Part shown: positions 30,401-39,707 of the stretch, piece by piece
Numbering within the stretch: the stretch's first letter is position 1
How the letters are laid out: each line of letters starts with the position of its first letter
Assembly (NCBI GenBank): GCA_018806915.1
Contig: JAGKQI010000045.1
Location: 930,001-994,000 of the forward strand
DNA length: 64,000 nucleotides
DNA from: Phytophthora colocasiae
Lineage: Eukaryota > Oomycota > Peronosporomycetes > Peronosporales > Peronosporaceae
Direction of reading: 5' to 3'
Position numbers and translations under genes: made by a program
The notes under the pieces: generated by a model
The model's input: the letters and a program-made list of their open reading frames with translations, nothing else
Told to the model about the DNA's origin: nothing
The model's database searches: none

Positions 30401-32649
30401 GGCCAAGAACCGCACCGTTGTGTTGTCGTGGATGGCCCGTACTATTTCACAAAATTGATCCGGCAATCCTTTCGCCTGCAGAACCTTCAGCAAGAACTCT
30501 CTGCTTAATGAGTCATAAGCTTTCGAAAAGTCAATCAGCAGAGCTTGCGCACTGGCCAACCCTGGGTTACTACTGCATTCCTCTGTGGCTGCCTCCAACA
30601 AATCAATGGCCTCATGTATGTTCCGGCCTGGTACAAAGCCAAACTGCGTCGCATGTACCAGCCCAGTGATATGTCTTCGCACTCGCCAAGCCAAGATGCG
30701 CGTGAATATCTTGTAGTCCGAGTTGAGCAACGCTATTGGGCGGTAATTGAGAGGATTGTGGCGATCACCCCCTTTAGCTACGCTGGAGATATGGGCTGTC
30801 AAAAAACTTGCAGGGACCGCACCGCGTTCCAGACAGTCATTGTACAGCCGAACAAGCACCGGAACCACTGCATTTTTGTGATCCCTGTACCACTCATTGC
30901 CCAACTCATCAGGACCACACGTCTTCCCGGCCTTCCCGCCTTTATCGAGGCCATCACCTCCTCCTCCGTTATTCTCTCCACTATATCACTGTGAGCTCCT
31001 CTTTCCCACTTTGTGCTGTGTCGGCGGATGAATTCCTGTGTCTCCTCGCCTGCACTCGTAGTCTTGTTGAATATGGGCTCCCAACTATCCGCCAAGATGT
31101 CAGCACTCCCCCCGTTTTTCCTGGGGTTGACCTCGTTGGGGCTCCTGAGTGGGGGCATGACCTTGTCTCCGTACTTCATACAAATTCGACTGAAGAAATG
31201 CCGCGTGGAGGCCTTCGAGCTCCATGTGCTCTTCTGCACTAGGATCCGCCGCCGCCGTTGCCGTCTGGCATCCTGAACTGTCCGAAGTTGCTCTAGAAGA
31301 GTATCTCTGCGGGCACCACTTGAATTCTCGCAGTACCCACATGCCTCTATTCGCTTTTTGAGCCGCCTAATCTTTTGTCGAAAGCTTTGAGTCAACCTCC
31401 GTCGTGCAGTGCGCTTCAAGTTTCGGATCTCCGCCGCTATCTCTTTCTTGAACTGATCCCACACCGCTACGGTGTCCGTCGGTTCCAGTGTCTCTAGTCG
31501 CTGCCGCAGCAAGTTTAATCGGGTCCCAATTAAGCTGTGTGTTGCAGTTTGCACAAAGTCCGGCACAGGATACAATTTGGGTCTCCTCTGTTGTCTCACC
31601 GGTCCTGTCGGCATGTGCAGTTCCAATAGGACCGCCTTGTGATCAGTGTACCAAGGCGCATCCTGAGTTGTGACGCTCCTTACCCATTTTTTCCCGGCCG
31701 CCCTCACGTAAAATCTGTCCAACCTTGACGTGGAGACTGCCCCGCTCGCCGCTGTGTGGCGATACGTATGATGAGCATTGGCGAATGCTTCCAATGCTTT
31801 GCGTTCTCTTGATTGTGGAGAATTGAAATATCCAGCGTCCACCATCTCAAGCTTATTCACTAGCCCAACCAACTCGTTCGCACCACAATCCTTCTTGGTA
31901 ATCCCGCCTCTTCTGTCCACCTCGCTGCTAAGCACACAGTTAAAATCCCCACCCAGGATTAATTCCCTGTCCTCCGGGTAGGCGATCTGCTGAAGCTGCT
32001 GAAAAAATTGGATCCTGTCCGCCCCGACCGACGGAGCGTAGATGTTGACTAGCAACACCGGTCTTCCTTTCAGCTCAGCAGTAACCATCACTAAATGCGG
32101 AGACCACAGATCCTCTCTCCACGCTGCTGTGTCCTTCAGTCCTCCATACGGGTTGACTAATATGGCTACACCGGCTCCCCTGCCGTTGCCCTCCGACCAA
32201 AAGGATAAGCCCCCCGCTGTGGTATACCTAAATCCCCACATAGCCGCGTAATTTGTTGCCGCAAGTGCGTGCTCTTCCGCCTTGAGATGTGTCTCTTGTA
32301 GAAAGACTACATCACTTACTCCCCTGTCATTCCTCTCCTTTAGCCCCTGCAAATGGGCCCCTAGGTTCTCTAGCTGCATGGCCAGTCCTCTTACATTTGT
32401 CGACAATATCCCGAGTGTGAGATCGTCGCGCTGCTGCTGTCTCCTCCCACTACTCGTATCTCGTTTCGCCTCCTTCCGTTTGCAACCCTCCAGCTTCCGG
32501 AAGGCCTCTTTCGTCATCCTGCTATGCTCCACCCTCGTGTGTCTCGGGAAGAAGTCCAGTATCCTCGCTTGCTGCCTGGGACCCTCCGCATTTGTGCATA
32601 ACTTCACCATCACCATATTACAGGTCATCAGTGTCGGGCCCTGACCCAT
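27433..32649 (-). pseudogene. LINE-2 ORF2: AP endonuclease, RT, RNase H (frameshifted)
   Basis: The ATG at 32649 overlaps the end of the ORF1 extension. The endonuclease shows ILSTNVRGL, VVFLQETHLK, LILGGDFNCVLS, SRLDRFYVRA and YTDHKAVLLE. A frame break near 30900 leads to the RT: GDRHNPLNYRPIALL, TQFGFVPGRNIHEA, ALLIDFSKAYDSL, SGIRQGCPLAPLLF and the catalytic VAGYADDTAIY. Another break lies near 29960-30104. The last frame (27433-29958) holds a Cys/His motif (CTLPECQHENVGGTAHLAWN) and RNase H (IGFFDGGSRGNPGRAG, NNIAEFIGLQRLL, HVVGDSALILRM). The frame breaks make this copy probably inactive. Confidence 0.9.
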
Positions 32650-33120
32650 TCCCCTTGTTTGTCTCCCCAGCCATCGACGTTAAGGCGAGCTGTGCTTCCT
32701 CCTCCTCGTCCTGACCTAAGGAGTAAATGAGCTCCCGCCCGCTGCACAGTCTGTCCTCCTCACACTGCGCTGGTTGCTCCAAGAGCTTCTGGTTCTCTAC
32801 AGGTATAGCCGTGTCTGGATGTTTGTTCGACGCTTCTTGCCCCTCTAGAGCTAATTTAGATTGTCGGCGAAGCATTTTGAGCTCATTCCGGGCCGATTTC
32901 GAAAGTGTCCAGCTGTCCTGTGGCGTCGAGTCCATCCTAGGAAAGCCAAATTTTTGTAAGATGACCTCCCTCGTGCCATCCAATCTTCGTCTATCCGTTT
33001 CGTACTGTTCAAAACGCCCCTCATCGTTGACGACCGATTGGAAGTGGTGCCCCCCGTCCTCTCTCGTACGCAGAACCATCACAAGGGGTAAACCCTTTGA
33101 CCAGTGTAATCTTGTAGCAT
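32618..33120 (-). pseudogene. LINE-2 ORF1 C-terminal extension in the second frame (OTU His region)
   Basis: Just before the ORF1 stop, a second frame continues the same protein (LPLVMVLRTREDGGHHFQSV, then VNDEGRFEQY). GHHFQSV resembles the catalytic-His motif of OTU cysteine peptidases, matching a Cys motif in ORF1. The frame ends at 32618 and overlaps the ORF2 start by 32 bp. Either one base was gained or lost near 33080, or the element uses recoding; a classic slippery heptamer is not present in the right phase. Confidence 0.6.
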
Positions 33121-36100
33121 GTTCAGCGCCTCGTTTGTTTCCATAGGTCGGACTCGTCCGGAGTCCATCGAGTTCCCGGCGGCATCCCCCTCTCGCACGT
33201 ACGTGTAGACTTGAAGATATGCTTGCCCATTTACCTGTACCTGGATGACATGCACCGCCTCCCGTACGAAGACTGCCATCGCCTTTAAGTGTGCAGGACG
33301 CACCCAGTAGTGATCTGACACCGTGGATCGGACAGATTTGTCCCTCAGGACTGCGTAATGATTCGCTACCGCACACAGCCTCTCTGCTTGTGTCATGTCC
33401 CTGTCCTCCCCGTGACCGCAAGCTCTGACCTCCGCGTCAAATTCATCTGGCTGGATCCTAGCCTCAGCCACCAATCCTGCAATCATGCTGTTCACTACCC
33501 TCTTCTTCATCTCGTTGACAGCGTCGACCTCCGCTCTTGTCGCCGAGAGTGAGCTCATTGGTCTGTTCTTCCGTGAACCATGCATTGCCCACCACCCGCA
33601 GTGACCTGTGGCCGGAACATCCTCCACTCGCCCCCCTATGATGGCCAGCCATGTATCCAGGGGGGCGCCTTCATCTGTCGCTGGCGTCACTTTGGTCAGC
33701 CAGAAGTCTTCGTCCTCCTGCAGCCCCTCCTTGCACTCTATGTACGCATCAACCTGAACGTTTGTCGAGGTGGATCCACCCTTCGGTGTCTCTTTGCAGG
33801 TGGGAACTGTGTGCTCCGCAATGTGTGTCCCGATTTCAGTCTTATCTTCGTGTTCCTTCTCCTGTACCCCTGGGAACTGTAGGTATTGGTGGATGTACAT
33901 TTGGGTGGGGAGCTTACCTCCCTCTGGAGCCGTCTGCATCCTAGCTCCGACTGTCTGCGACTGCTCCAAACTCTCGACTTGCCTTCGTATCTTGTTTCCT
34001 CGCCCAGCCCATAGAGCCTTTTCTTCACTCGGCCACTCCTCCGGAGCCCGCCGTTTTGGCGAAGAGGAATGACATCTCAGGTTGCCTGTCGATACTTCCT
34101 GTGGGTGCTGCTCCTGCTCGTCCATTTGTGCCTTGCTTCCATTCTCACTCCTCGCACGTCGAGCGGTCGAGGCTTTGGCGCCCGATCTCCTTCCTCTACT
34201 GCCAGACCGCAGAGACCCTGCAGGTTGGAATTGCCCCACTACACGCTTTGTCGGAGACCGACCTCTAATTGGACTGTTCATCTTGGATGCTGTCCCCAGG
34301 TGAAAAGTCCTCGCCGTAATTTTGGCTGGTTCTTTCGTGAGGGGTCCCTGTCGCTCCTCCGGTCGTCCTTCTTCCTCACCCCCGACGTCCATGTCCTCTG
34401 ACTGATCGACCTTTGTTGGAGACCTCAACTGCTCCCAGTCCGCTGGCAGCTTGGGCCCGTCGGGACTTCTTGAATACACACGTCTCGCTGGCGATCTCGT
34501 CCGCTGTCTGCTTAGTTTCTGCTTGCCTCCCGTCGACTCTCCCTCCATGACGCTGGCTGGGGAGCCCAGAAGCGTCCGCAGCTGCTCTAGTGTGCGCGGA
34601 ATTACCGTCTCCGACCGACCCCACCCTCCCCGCTTCGTTCCAATGGTAGTGTGTCGTTGAGGACCAGCATGTGGGCCTTCCTTGCAAAATTTGGTTGGGT
34701 GCTCCGGGGATAAACAACGCCTGCAAGACCAATTTACCCGGACATCGTGGTGCTTGATAACGAGTTCAGCTCCTCCGCATCGGATGATCGACAGGTCCTT
34801 CAGCTTTTTCGGGCACGCCTGCGCCTTGATGCTCACTATCCATTGCTTGTCATTCAAACCATAACCGGCCGTGCTCGTGTGACTCATTTCCTGGACGTTC
34901 AACTCCAGTTTGGCGGTGAGAATCCAATGGAGATCCTGGGAAGTTACGATGCCACACCTCGCCTCCGCCGTGAGAAAATAGTAGTCCAGTCTGACTACCT
35001 CCTTTGAGATTTTCGCTCGTTCCCGCTGTTGTTCGTAATCCACCAAAGTCAGGAGCTTTCCAGCCATCGGAATTTTCCAATTGACCCAGCGAGCCGCCGA
35101 TTGCTTACCCTTGAACGTGACGGTCACCAAGCGCGATGACATGTCCACTGTTATGCGAGAGATGTCCTGTTTGAACTGATGAACCTCTTGTTTCTGGGCT
35201 TCTGCCGCTTCCGCTCCTGCTTGAATGTGGCTCAATATAATCTGCTTCGTTAGTCCCTCGCCGAAGCGCTGCCCCGGAGCTAGATGAGCATATAGGGGGT
35301 ATTCCAGCGCCAGAAAGATGTCCGTAAACCGCGCTAATTCTCCAGCTGTCATGGATTGGAGCAAAAAGGGTGGTGGCGCAGGTACTTCCAGCTCATGATT
35401 GAGAATCGCTAATAGCGCCTGATCCTCCTCTTGGGTCCTCTGCCGGAGTGTTGTCAACGCTACAGCTGGCGCTATACAAAGCTCCCTCAGTTTCATTTGC
35501 TCCTGTGAAAGAGCCTTAGAACCATGTGACCCCCTGGAAACCGCTCGAAGATATGATCCTGGATCCATAGGGTTGCTTTCCTCGTGTGGCGCACCACGCG
35601 GATCAGGTTCAAAGTGAATGAAGCGCATCCGCATCTCTACTTCACTCTGTGGCAATTTTTCCAATACCATCCATGTTTTCAGGAGACCTGCAAACTTGGT
35701 AAGGTGGCTTGAGTTGTTGAGATCCCAATAGCTCTTAATGCCCTTATATTTCTCTTGTTGTGCTGGCGTAGCGACATCCGTCCAGCGACTCCTTAATTCG
35801 TGCTCGTTGAATTGCATTCCCTCCCTCAACATTTTGGTCCGGAATGCACGGAACCTCCTTTCAATTGCAAGATCCCTCAGACGCAGAACGGTCTGAAAGA
35901 TGTAGTGCATAGGGGCATCTTGCTCCAGATAAACGTACAATTGCTTGAAGGCTGCTTTTCCATCTCCTTGTTCCACCTGTCGTGCATTGCCTTCACGTGT
36001 CATCTCATTCAGTTTTTTGACTCGTGGTTTGCGTTGTGGGGATAAATTCCCTTGGCCGCGCGCCCCACCCTCGTGCTTTACAGCTGACGCAGTCGTGCCT

Positions 36101-36285
36101 TCCCCCGCGACCTCTACCATCGCTGCTGCTTTTTTAGCTTTCTTGCCCACCTTGTGCCAGCCCTCGCCATTGTCGCTCTCAGTTACTCGATCACCCAGCG
36201 TCACGTCGCTGGGGCTTTCGTGCGTGTGTCCATTGCGACCAGCTTCTCCTGCCTGCTCCTTGGCTTCGCCACCTTCCGCGCTCAT
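33079..36285 (-). CDS. LINE-2 ORF1: zinc-knuckle protein with OTU-like C-domain
   Basis: A 1068-aa frame from ATG 36285 (MSAEGGEAKEQAGEAGRNG). The upstream in-frame TTG at 36357 is unlikely to be the start. It has a charged N-terminus, a globular middle, a CCHC knuckle (CRRCLSPEHPTKFC, spacing CX2CX4HX4C, typical of retroelement nucleic-acid binding), then a long disordered, basic, Ser/Arg/Pro-rich region. The C-terminus (about residue 885 on) has VEDVPATGHCGWWAMHGS, resembling the catalytic Cys region of OTU peptidases. The expected His follows in another frame (32618-33120). OTU-type proteases occur in some non-LTR elements; activity here is inference. Confidence 0.75.
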   Translation of the reverse strand: MSAEGGEAKEQAGEAGRNGHTHESPSDVTLGDRVTESDNGEGWHKVGKKAKKAAAMVEVAGEGTTASAVKHEGGARGQGNLSPQRKPRVKKLNEMTREGNARQVEQGDGKAAFKQLYVYLEQDAPMHYIFQTVLRLRDLAIERRFRAFRTKMLREGMQFNEHELRSRWTDVATPAQQEKYKGIKSYWDLNNSSHLTKFAGLLKTWMVLEKLPQSEVEMRMRFIHFEPDPRGAPHEESNPMDPGSYLRAVSRGSHGSKALSQEQMKLRELCIAPAVALTTLRQRTQEEDQALLAILNHELEVPAPPPFLLQSMTAGELARFTDIFLALEYPLYAHLAPGQRFGEGLTKQIILSHIQAGAEAAEAQKQEVHQFKQDISRITVDMSSRLVTVTFKGKQSAARWVNWKIPMAGKLLTLVDYEQQRERAKISKEVVRLDYYFLTAEARCGIVTSQDLHWILTAKLELNVQEMSHTSTAGYGLNDKQWIVSIKAQACPKKLKDLSIIRCGGAELVIKHHDVRVNWSCRRCLSPEHPTKFCKEGPHAGPQRHTTIGTKRGGWGRSETVIPRTLEQLRTLLGSPASVMEGESTGGKQKLSRQRTRSPARRVYSRSPDGPKLPADWEQLRSPTKVDQSEDMDVGGEEEGRPEERQGPLTKEPAKITARTFHLGTASKMNSPIRGRSPTKRVVGQFQPAGSLRSGSRGRRSGAKASTARRARSENGSKAQMDEQEQHPQEVSTGNLRCHSSSPKRRAPEEWPSEEKALWAGRGNKIRRQVESLEQSQTVGARMQTAPEGGKLPTQMYIHQYLQFPGVQEKEHEDKTEIGTHIAEHTVPTCKETPKGGSTSTNVQVDAYIECKEGLQEDEDFWLTKVTPATDEGAPLDTWLAIIGGRVEDVPATGHCGWWAMHGSRKNRPMSSLSATRAEVDAVNEMKKRVVNSMIAGLVAEARIQPDEFDAEVRACGHGEDRDMTQAERLCAVANHYAVLRDKSVRSTVSDHYWVRPAHLKAMAVFVREAVHVIQVQVNGQAYLQVYTYVREGDAAGNSMDSGRVRPMETNEALNMLQDYTGQRVYPL

Positions 36286-36555
36286 GGGCCAGTAAGTGCC
36301 GACTCTTCGCCTGTTAGACTTAAAGATTGTATACCTGGGGGTTTCTGGGCCTTCCAACCGCCCCCCCGATGCAACTTGCTGTCGCTACCCTGGTCTTGAT
36401 CCCGGAGGTCTTGAGCAGGCGCCGCTAAATTGGGAAGTGGCGTGACTAAACTTTGTATGTTATACCGGTTATGGGACGACCACGTTGTCTTCGTTTTCTC
36501 CACTTTCGTTCCGACCACGTCACGCCTGTGTCGTTAGCTTCAAGACCAACAAGCC
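36286..36555. promoter_or_regulatory. LINE-2 5' UTR, target duplication and promoter of the 36556 gene
   Basis: 36286-36439 is the LINE 5' end. 36440-36454 is the target-site duplication. 36455-36555 is all that remains of native DNA directly upstream of the bZIP ATG and presumably holds its core promoter; it is pyrimidine-rich (ttcgttttctccactttcg), as common near oomycete transcription starts. Confidence 0.5.
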
Positions 36556-37707
36556 ATGCTGACGTTGACGACTCAAGACTTTGCGGACGTGGCCGACATC
36601 GTGAGTGATGTCTGGGCGTCGGAGGACAAAACGGAGCAGAAACGACGGCGGCATCGCATCGAAATGGTCAAATTCCGGCAAAACAGGAAAACGAAGCAGC
36701 AGAATCTACGTGGCGAGTTCAAGCGCCTTGAGGAACAAGTGAAACAAGCCACAGCTAGTCACAAAGCGCTTGCTGCGAGCAACAGCCCCAAGGTTTTATC
36801 GACTGGGCAAGTTTTACGGGAGCTGTTCGTGGAGATTGAAGACTTGCGGATCCAATATAGAGGGCTTTACAAACAGCTTTCGCTCTACAGAAACTTCCAT
36901 CAAGTGCTTAAGGAAGCTGAAGCCCCCAACGCTCAAGAAGAAGAATCAATCGTCCCTTCAATCGACCTGCACACTGGATGGCGTGTTCGGTTCCCTGGCC
37001 GCGAGCCGTCCTTCCATTACCATCCGTTCACACGTGAGGTCTTCGACACTATCATGGACGAGTGCGCAATTTCGCTGATGTCAGCACCGAAGGTGAGTTT
37101 GGGTGGGGTATTCCTCGGATGGAACGTTCATCATGCGACTGTGAGTGCGACCAGTGATGATCACTGTCTGGTAGCCAAGTCACAATTCACTAAGAGACTT
37201 CACTGTTCTCTTTTCCAAGTGGATGAGGCCATGGTCAACGAGGACAAGAACAACTGGCCAGTGATTGTGACGCCAATGAACTGGGGTGGCGTTTCCGGAC
37301 ACGCAAATGCTCAAGTTCTTCAGGAGTTCGATGAGAATACGTGTGTGTTGGTCCACAATGCCAAAGGGAAGGACCTGAATATCCGCTACATTTGTCTTGT
37401 TCAGCGCCATCGATGGACTGAGCAAGAGGGGAAGCGCGCTATCACGTACACGATGAGAATCGCTGACTCGGAGGAGAATAAACGCAACCGGAAAGCTGAA
37501 GGGGACGATAGTGACGTGCAGTGGATCACGGAAGGCGGCTCACAGCTCACCATTGTAGAACACGATAGCAGTACGGTTGATGTAGTCTACGACCACTGGG
37601 GAGGGTGTGAGAGCGAGCTACATGCGCAGTACCTCTTCGTCCAGTGGGCCAACTACGCACTACGTTGGGAGCAAATGGTGCTTCGATCGAGATTGCTTCC
37701 TGCCTAA
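36556..37707 (+). CDS. bZIP-like protein with START-like C-domain (His-type)
   Basis: 383 aa, intact, from ATG 36556 (aagccATGctg). The basic region at residues 28-47 (QKRRRHRIEMVKFRQNRKTK) has His33 in place of the invariant Asn and Arg41 eight residues later. A coiled coil extends to about 125. The C-domain motifs are GWRVRFPGREPSFHYHPF, FLGWNVHH, LQEFDENTCVLVHNA, IADSEENKRNRKAEG and a terminal helix (LFVQWANYALRWEQMV). It was once divergent from 13358-14533, separated now by 22 kb of transposons. Probable nuclear regulator of unknown target. Confidence 0.86.
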   Translation: MLTLTTQDFADVADIVSDVWASEDKTEQKRRRHRIEMVKFRQNRKTKQQNLRGEFKRLEEQVKQATASHKALAASNSPKVLSTGQVLRELFVEIEDLRIQYRGLYKQLSLYRNFHQVLKEAEAPNAQEEESIVPSIDLHTGWRVRFPGREPSFHYHPFTREVFDTIMDECAISLMSAPKVSLGGVFLGWNVHHATVSATSDDHCLVAKSQFTKRLHCSLFQVDEAMVNEDKNNWPVIVTPMNWGGVSGHANAQVLQEFDENTCVLVHNAKGKDLNIRYICLVQRHRWTEQEGKRAITYTMRIADSEENKRNRKAEGDDSDVQWITEGGSQLTIVEHDSSTVDVVYDHWGGCESELHAQYLFVQWANYALRWEQMVLRSRLLPA

Positions 37708-38103
37708 ATTTATATAATGTAAAATAAATATTCGTAACACCGTGTAAAATAATTCTCATCGAATGTGGAATCGGAACCACTATAATCACAAATCAAAACC
37801 TTCAGAATTCAATAAGGCAACCAGGAATAACCAGTTAATCAACTTCCTGATGTTTGCTATAGATTGCGTGAATACTTGTACAGCTCTGGAGTGTATAGTT
37901 AGTAAGCTAACACAAATACATGACCTCTTAAACACCCGAGTCGTGTAATAGCCTATTACTCGATACCTGCTGTAAGGCTCACGCAAGCAGTGATGGCAAA
38001 CCCCACAGTAAGCTAAACAATTTCCTCATTCCACATTTCGCGGGCTCACGTCAGTTGACCAGAATACCTTTTGCAAGAGTGACCACGAGCGAGCAACGTA
38101 AAA
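37708..38103. other. Intergenic region with a SINE tail fragment
   Basis: Contains, at about 37784-37845, a 3' fragment of the SINE family annotated near 43994-44212 (shared stretch aataaccagttaatcaactt). The remainder, up to ATG 38104, is likely promoter of the next gene. No other feature recognised. Confidence 0.5.
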
Positions 38104-39189
38104 ATGACGAAGACACACGCGGATTCCAAGAAAAGGCTGGAGAAGAGGACAGCCAAACTGCAAAGACACCGTACCAACATGGTGGAGTTCCGGAAGAAGA
38201 AGAAAGAAAACTATATCTCGTTGCAGACCGAGCACCACCAGCTTCAGCGCATCATGAACCTCAGCATGGAAGTGATGCAGAAGGAAAACTTCGCGATTGG
38301 AGTGAACCAGCTTGCAGTTCTACGCGGCCTTATCATGGAGAAAGAAGCGCTTCGAAGGGAGAATATGGCACTTTGTGAGCAAGTCAAGAAGCACAGAAAC
38401 TTCCACAAAACTCTGACGACCCAAGCTGGAGAAGAAGGCGACACTACTTTTCTTCCAGTGGACAATGACAAAGGCTGGTGGGTCCATTTCGCTAATGCGT
38501 CTCCGTCATTCTACTACCATCCATACTCGCCTGAAGAGGTGTTCAGAACCGCTGACCCGCTTGACCCTGAGTTTACTGCGGCACTGCGTCTGGAATCAAA
38601 GGTTGGGACCTTTTTAGGATGGAATATCAGTCGTCATTTCTGCTCAGAGACGCTCGTTTCACGTGTTCATTTGAGCAAAAGAGTGTTGTGTTCACTGGAT
38701 CGAGCGTTCAAAGTCGTTGTGGAGAAAGAGGAAGAGTTGCGCCCTCTGCTCAAGACACCTCCCGGATGGAATTTTACTCAAAGACACGACGTTTCCGCCC
38801 AAGTCTTGCAGGAAATTGACCCATTTACACGCGTGATGGCACACGATATCTCCGGCTGTCATAGTGTTCGCTATGTATTCGTAGCACGATCTGCGCAGTG
38901 GGAGATTGAGCCAAGCAAGCGCAAAATGGGTGTTAGTATGATGATCATTGATTCAGAAGCTAACAAGCTCAGTCGCGACTCAGCAGAACATGACAATGTC
39001 CAGTGGATGACTCAAGGCTGGTCTTACTGCACACTGACGGAAGTAAACGATGGGGTTGTTGATGTTGAGTACCGCCATTGTACTGGATGCTCTAGCGAGG
39101 CACACGCTGGTGTGTTGATGGCTCAGTGGGTGCAGTTTTTAGTCCGGTGGGAGCAGATTGCGGTGCGAACGAATTTGATCCGCTGTTAA
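38104..39189 (+). CDS. bZIP-like protein with START-like C-domain (His-type)
   Basis: 361 aa, intact, ATG 38104 (gtaaaaATGacg). The basic region is very Lys-rich (KLQRHRTNMVEFRKKKKE); His22 occupies the Asn position, Arg30 is eight residues on. The coiled coil (to about 110) has QLQRIMNLSMEVMQ and LIMEKEALRRENMALCEQVK. The C-domain has GWWVHFANASPSFYYHPY, FLGWNISRH, LQEIDPFTRVMAHDI, IDSEANKLSRDSAEH and VLMAQWVQFLVRWEQI. Its coil is closest to 40982-42073 among the family members here. It is co-directional with its neighbours 36556 and 39708. Confidence 0.86.
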   Translation: MTKTHADSKKRLEKRTAKLQRHRTNMVEFRKKKKENYISLQTEHHQLQRIMNLSMEVMQKENFAIGVNQLAVLRGLIMEKEALRRENMALCEQVKKHRNFHKTLTTQAGEEGDTTFLPVDNDKGWWVHFANASPSFYYHPYSPEEVFRTADPLDPEFTAALRLESKVGTFLGWNISRHFCSETLVSRVHLSKRVLCSLDRAFKVVVEKEEELRPLLKTPPGWNFTQRHDVSAQVLQEIDPFTRVMAHDISGCHSVRYVFVARSAQWEIEPSKRKMGVSMMIIDSEANKLSRDSAEHDNVQWMTQGWSYCTLTEVNDGVVDVEYRHCTGCSSEAHAGVLMAQWVQFLVRWEQIAVRTNLIRC

Positions 39190-39707
39190 AGTTCTCCATT
39201 GGAACAACTCGAGAGGGTCATTAGTAGAATAATGTCTTCGAATCAATGGGATAATAGATTGCATTTTAAGGGTCAAACAAGAAGAATTTAGTTGGTTAAT
39301 CTTCATCAGATCAAAGTCAGGGCCATTACGTATTCAAATTCAATGTTCGGGAGGGGGTAGGCTTTTAGCCGCTTTAGATCAACCTGAATCAGCGATAGGC
39401 GCGAGTTGTCGAAGGGTAAGAAACAAGAAGACACGTCAGTGTGCATTGCATCACGACAGCAACGCCACAGCCTACGGACGTATCCCATACGGAATTCCCT
39501 TATGGCATTCATCTTTAGTTCATTATGTGCTGATACCAGCAGCTGGGCACACTAGTACCGGTAAGATGCTGATTGCTTGATGATGCTAAAATGCCGGTAG
39601 TCTAGTGCCAGTCAACATGACAAATTTAAAAGCGTTTTAAACCGTTTTCCTCTCAGTTGCAATCACGTCAAGTGTGTGTCACAATTTTTTTTCCCACTCG
39701 TATCGAC
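39190..39707. other. Intergenic region between two bZIP genes
   Basis: 3' flank of the 38104 gene and promoter of the 39708 gene. Nothing else recognised. Confidence 0.4.

Larger units (their letters stand above)
27314..36439 (-). mobile_element. LINE-2: non-LTR retrotransposon with OTU-like, endonuclease, RT and RNase H domains
   Basis: Bounded by a 15-bp target-site duplication, GCGTGACTAAACTTT (27299-27313 and 36440-36454). On the minus strand it ends in a short poly(A), seen as a T run after 27313. At 9.1 kb it is long. Order: ORF1 with zinc knuckle and OTU-like domain, then ORF2 with AP endonuclease, RT, Cys/His-like region and RNase H. The RNase H separates it from LINE-1 and suggests an I-like or related clade. 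Several frame breaks are present. Confidence 0.93.
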
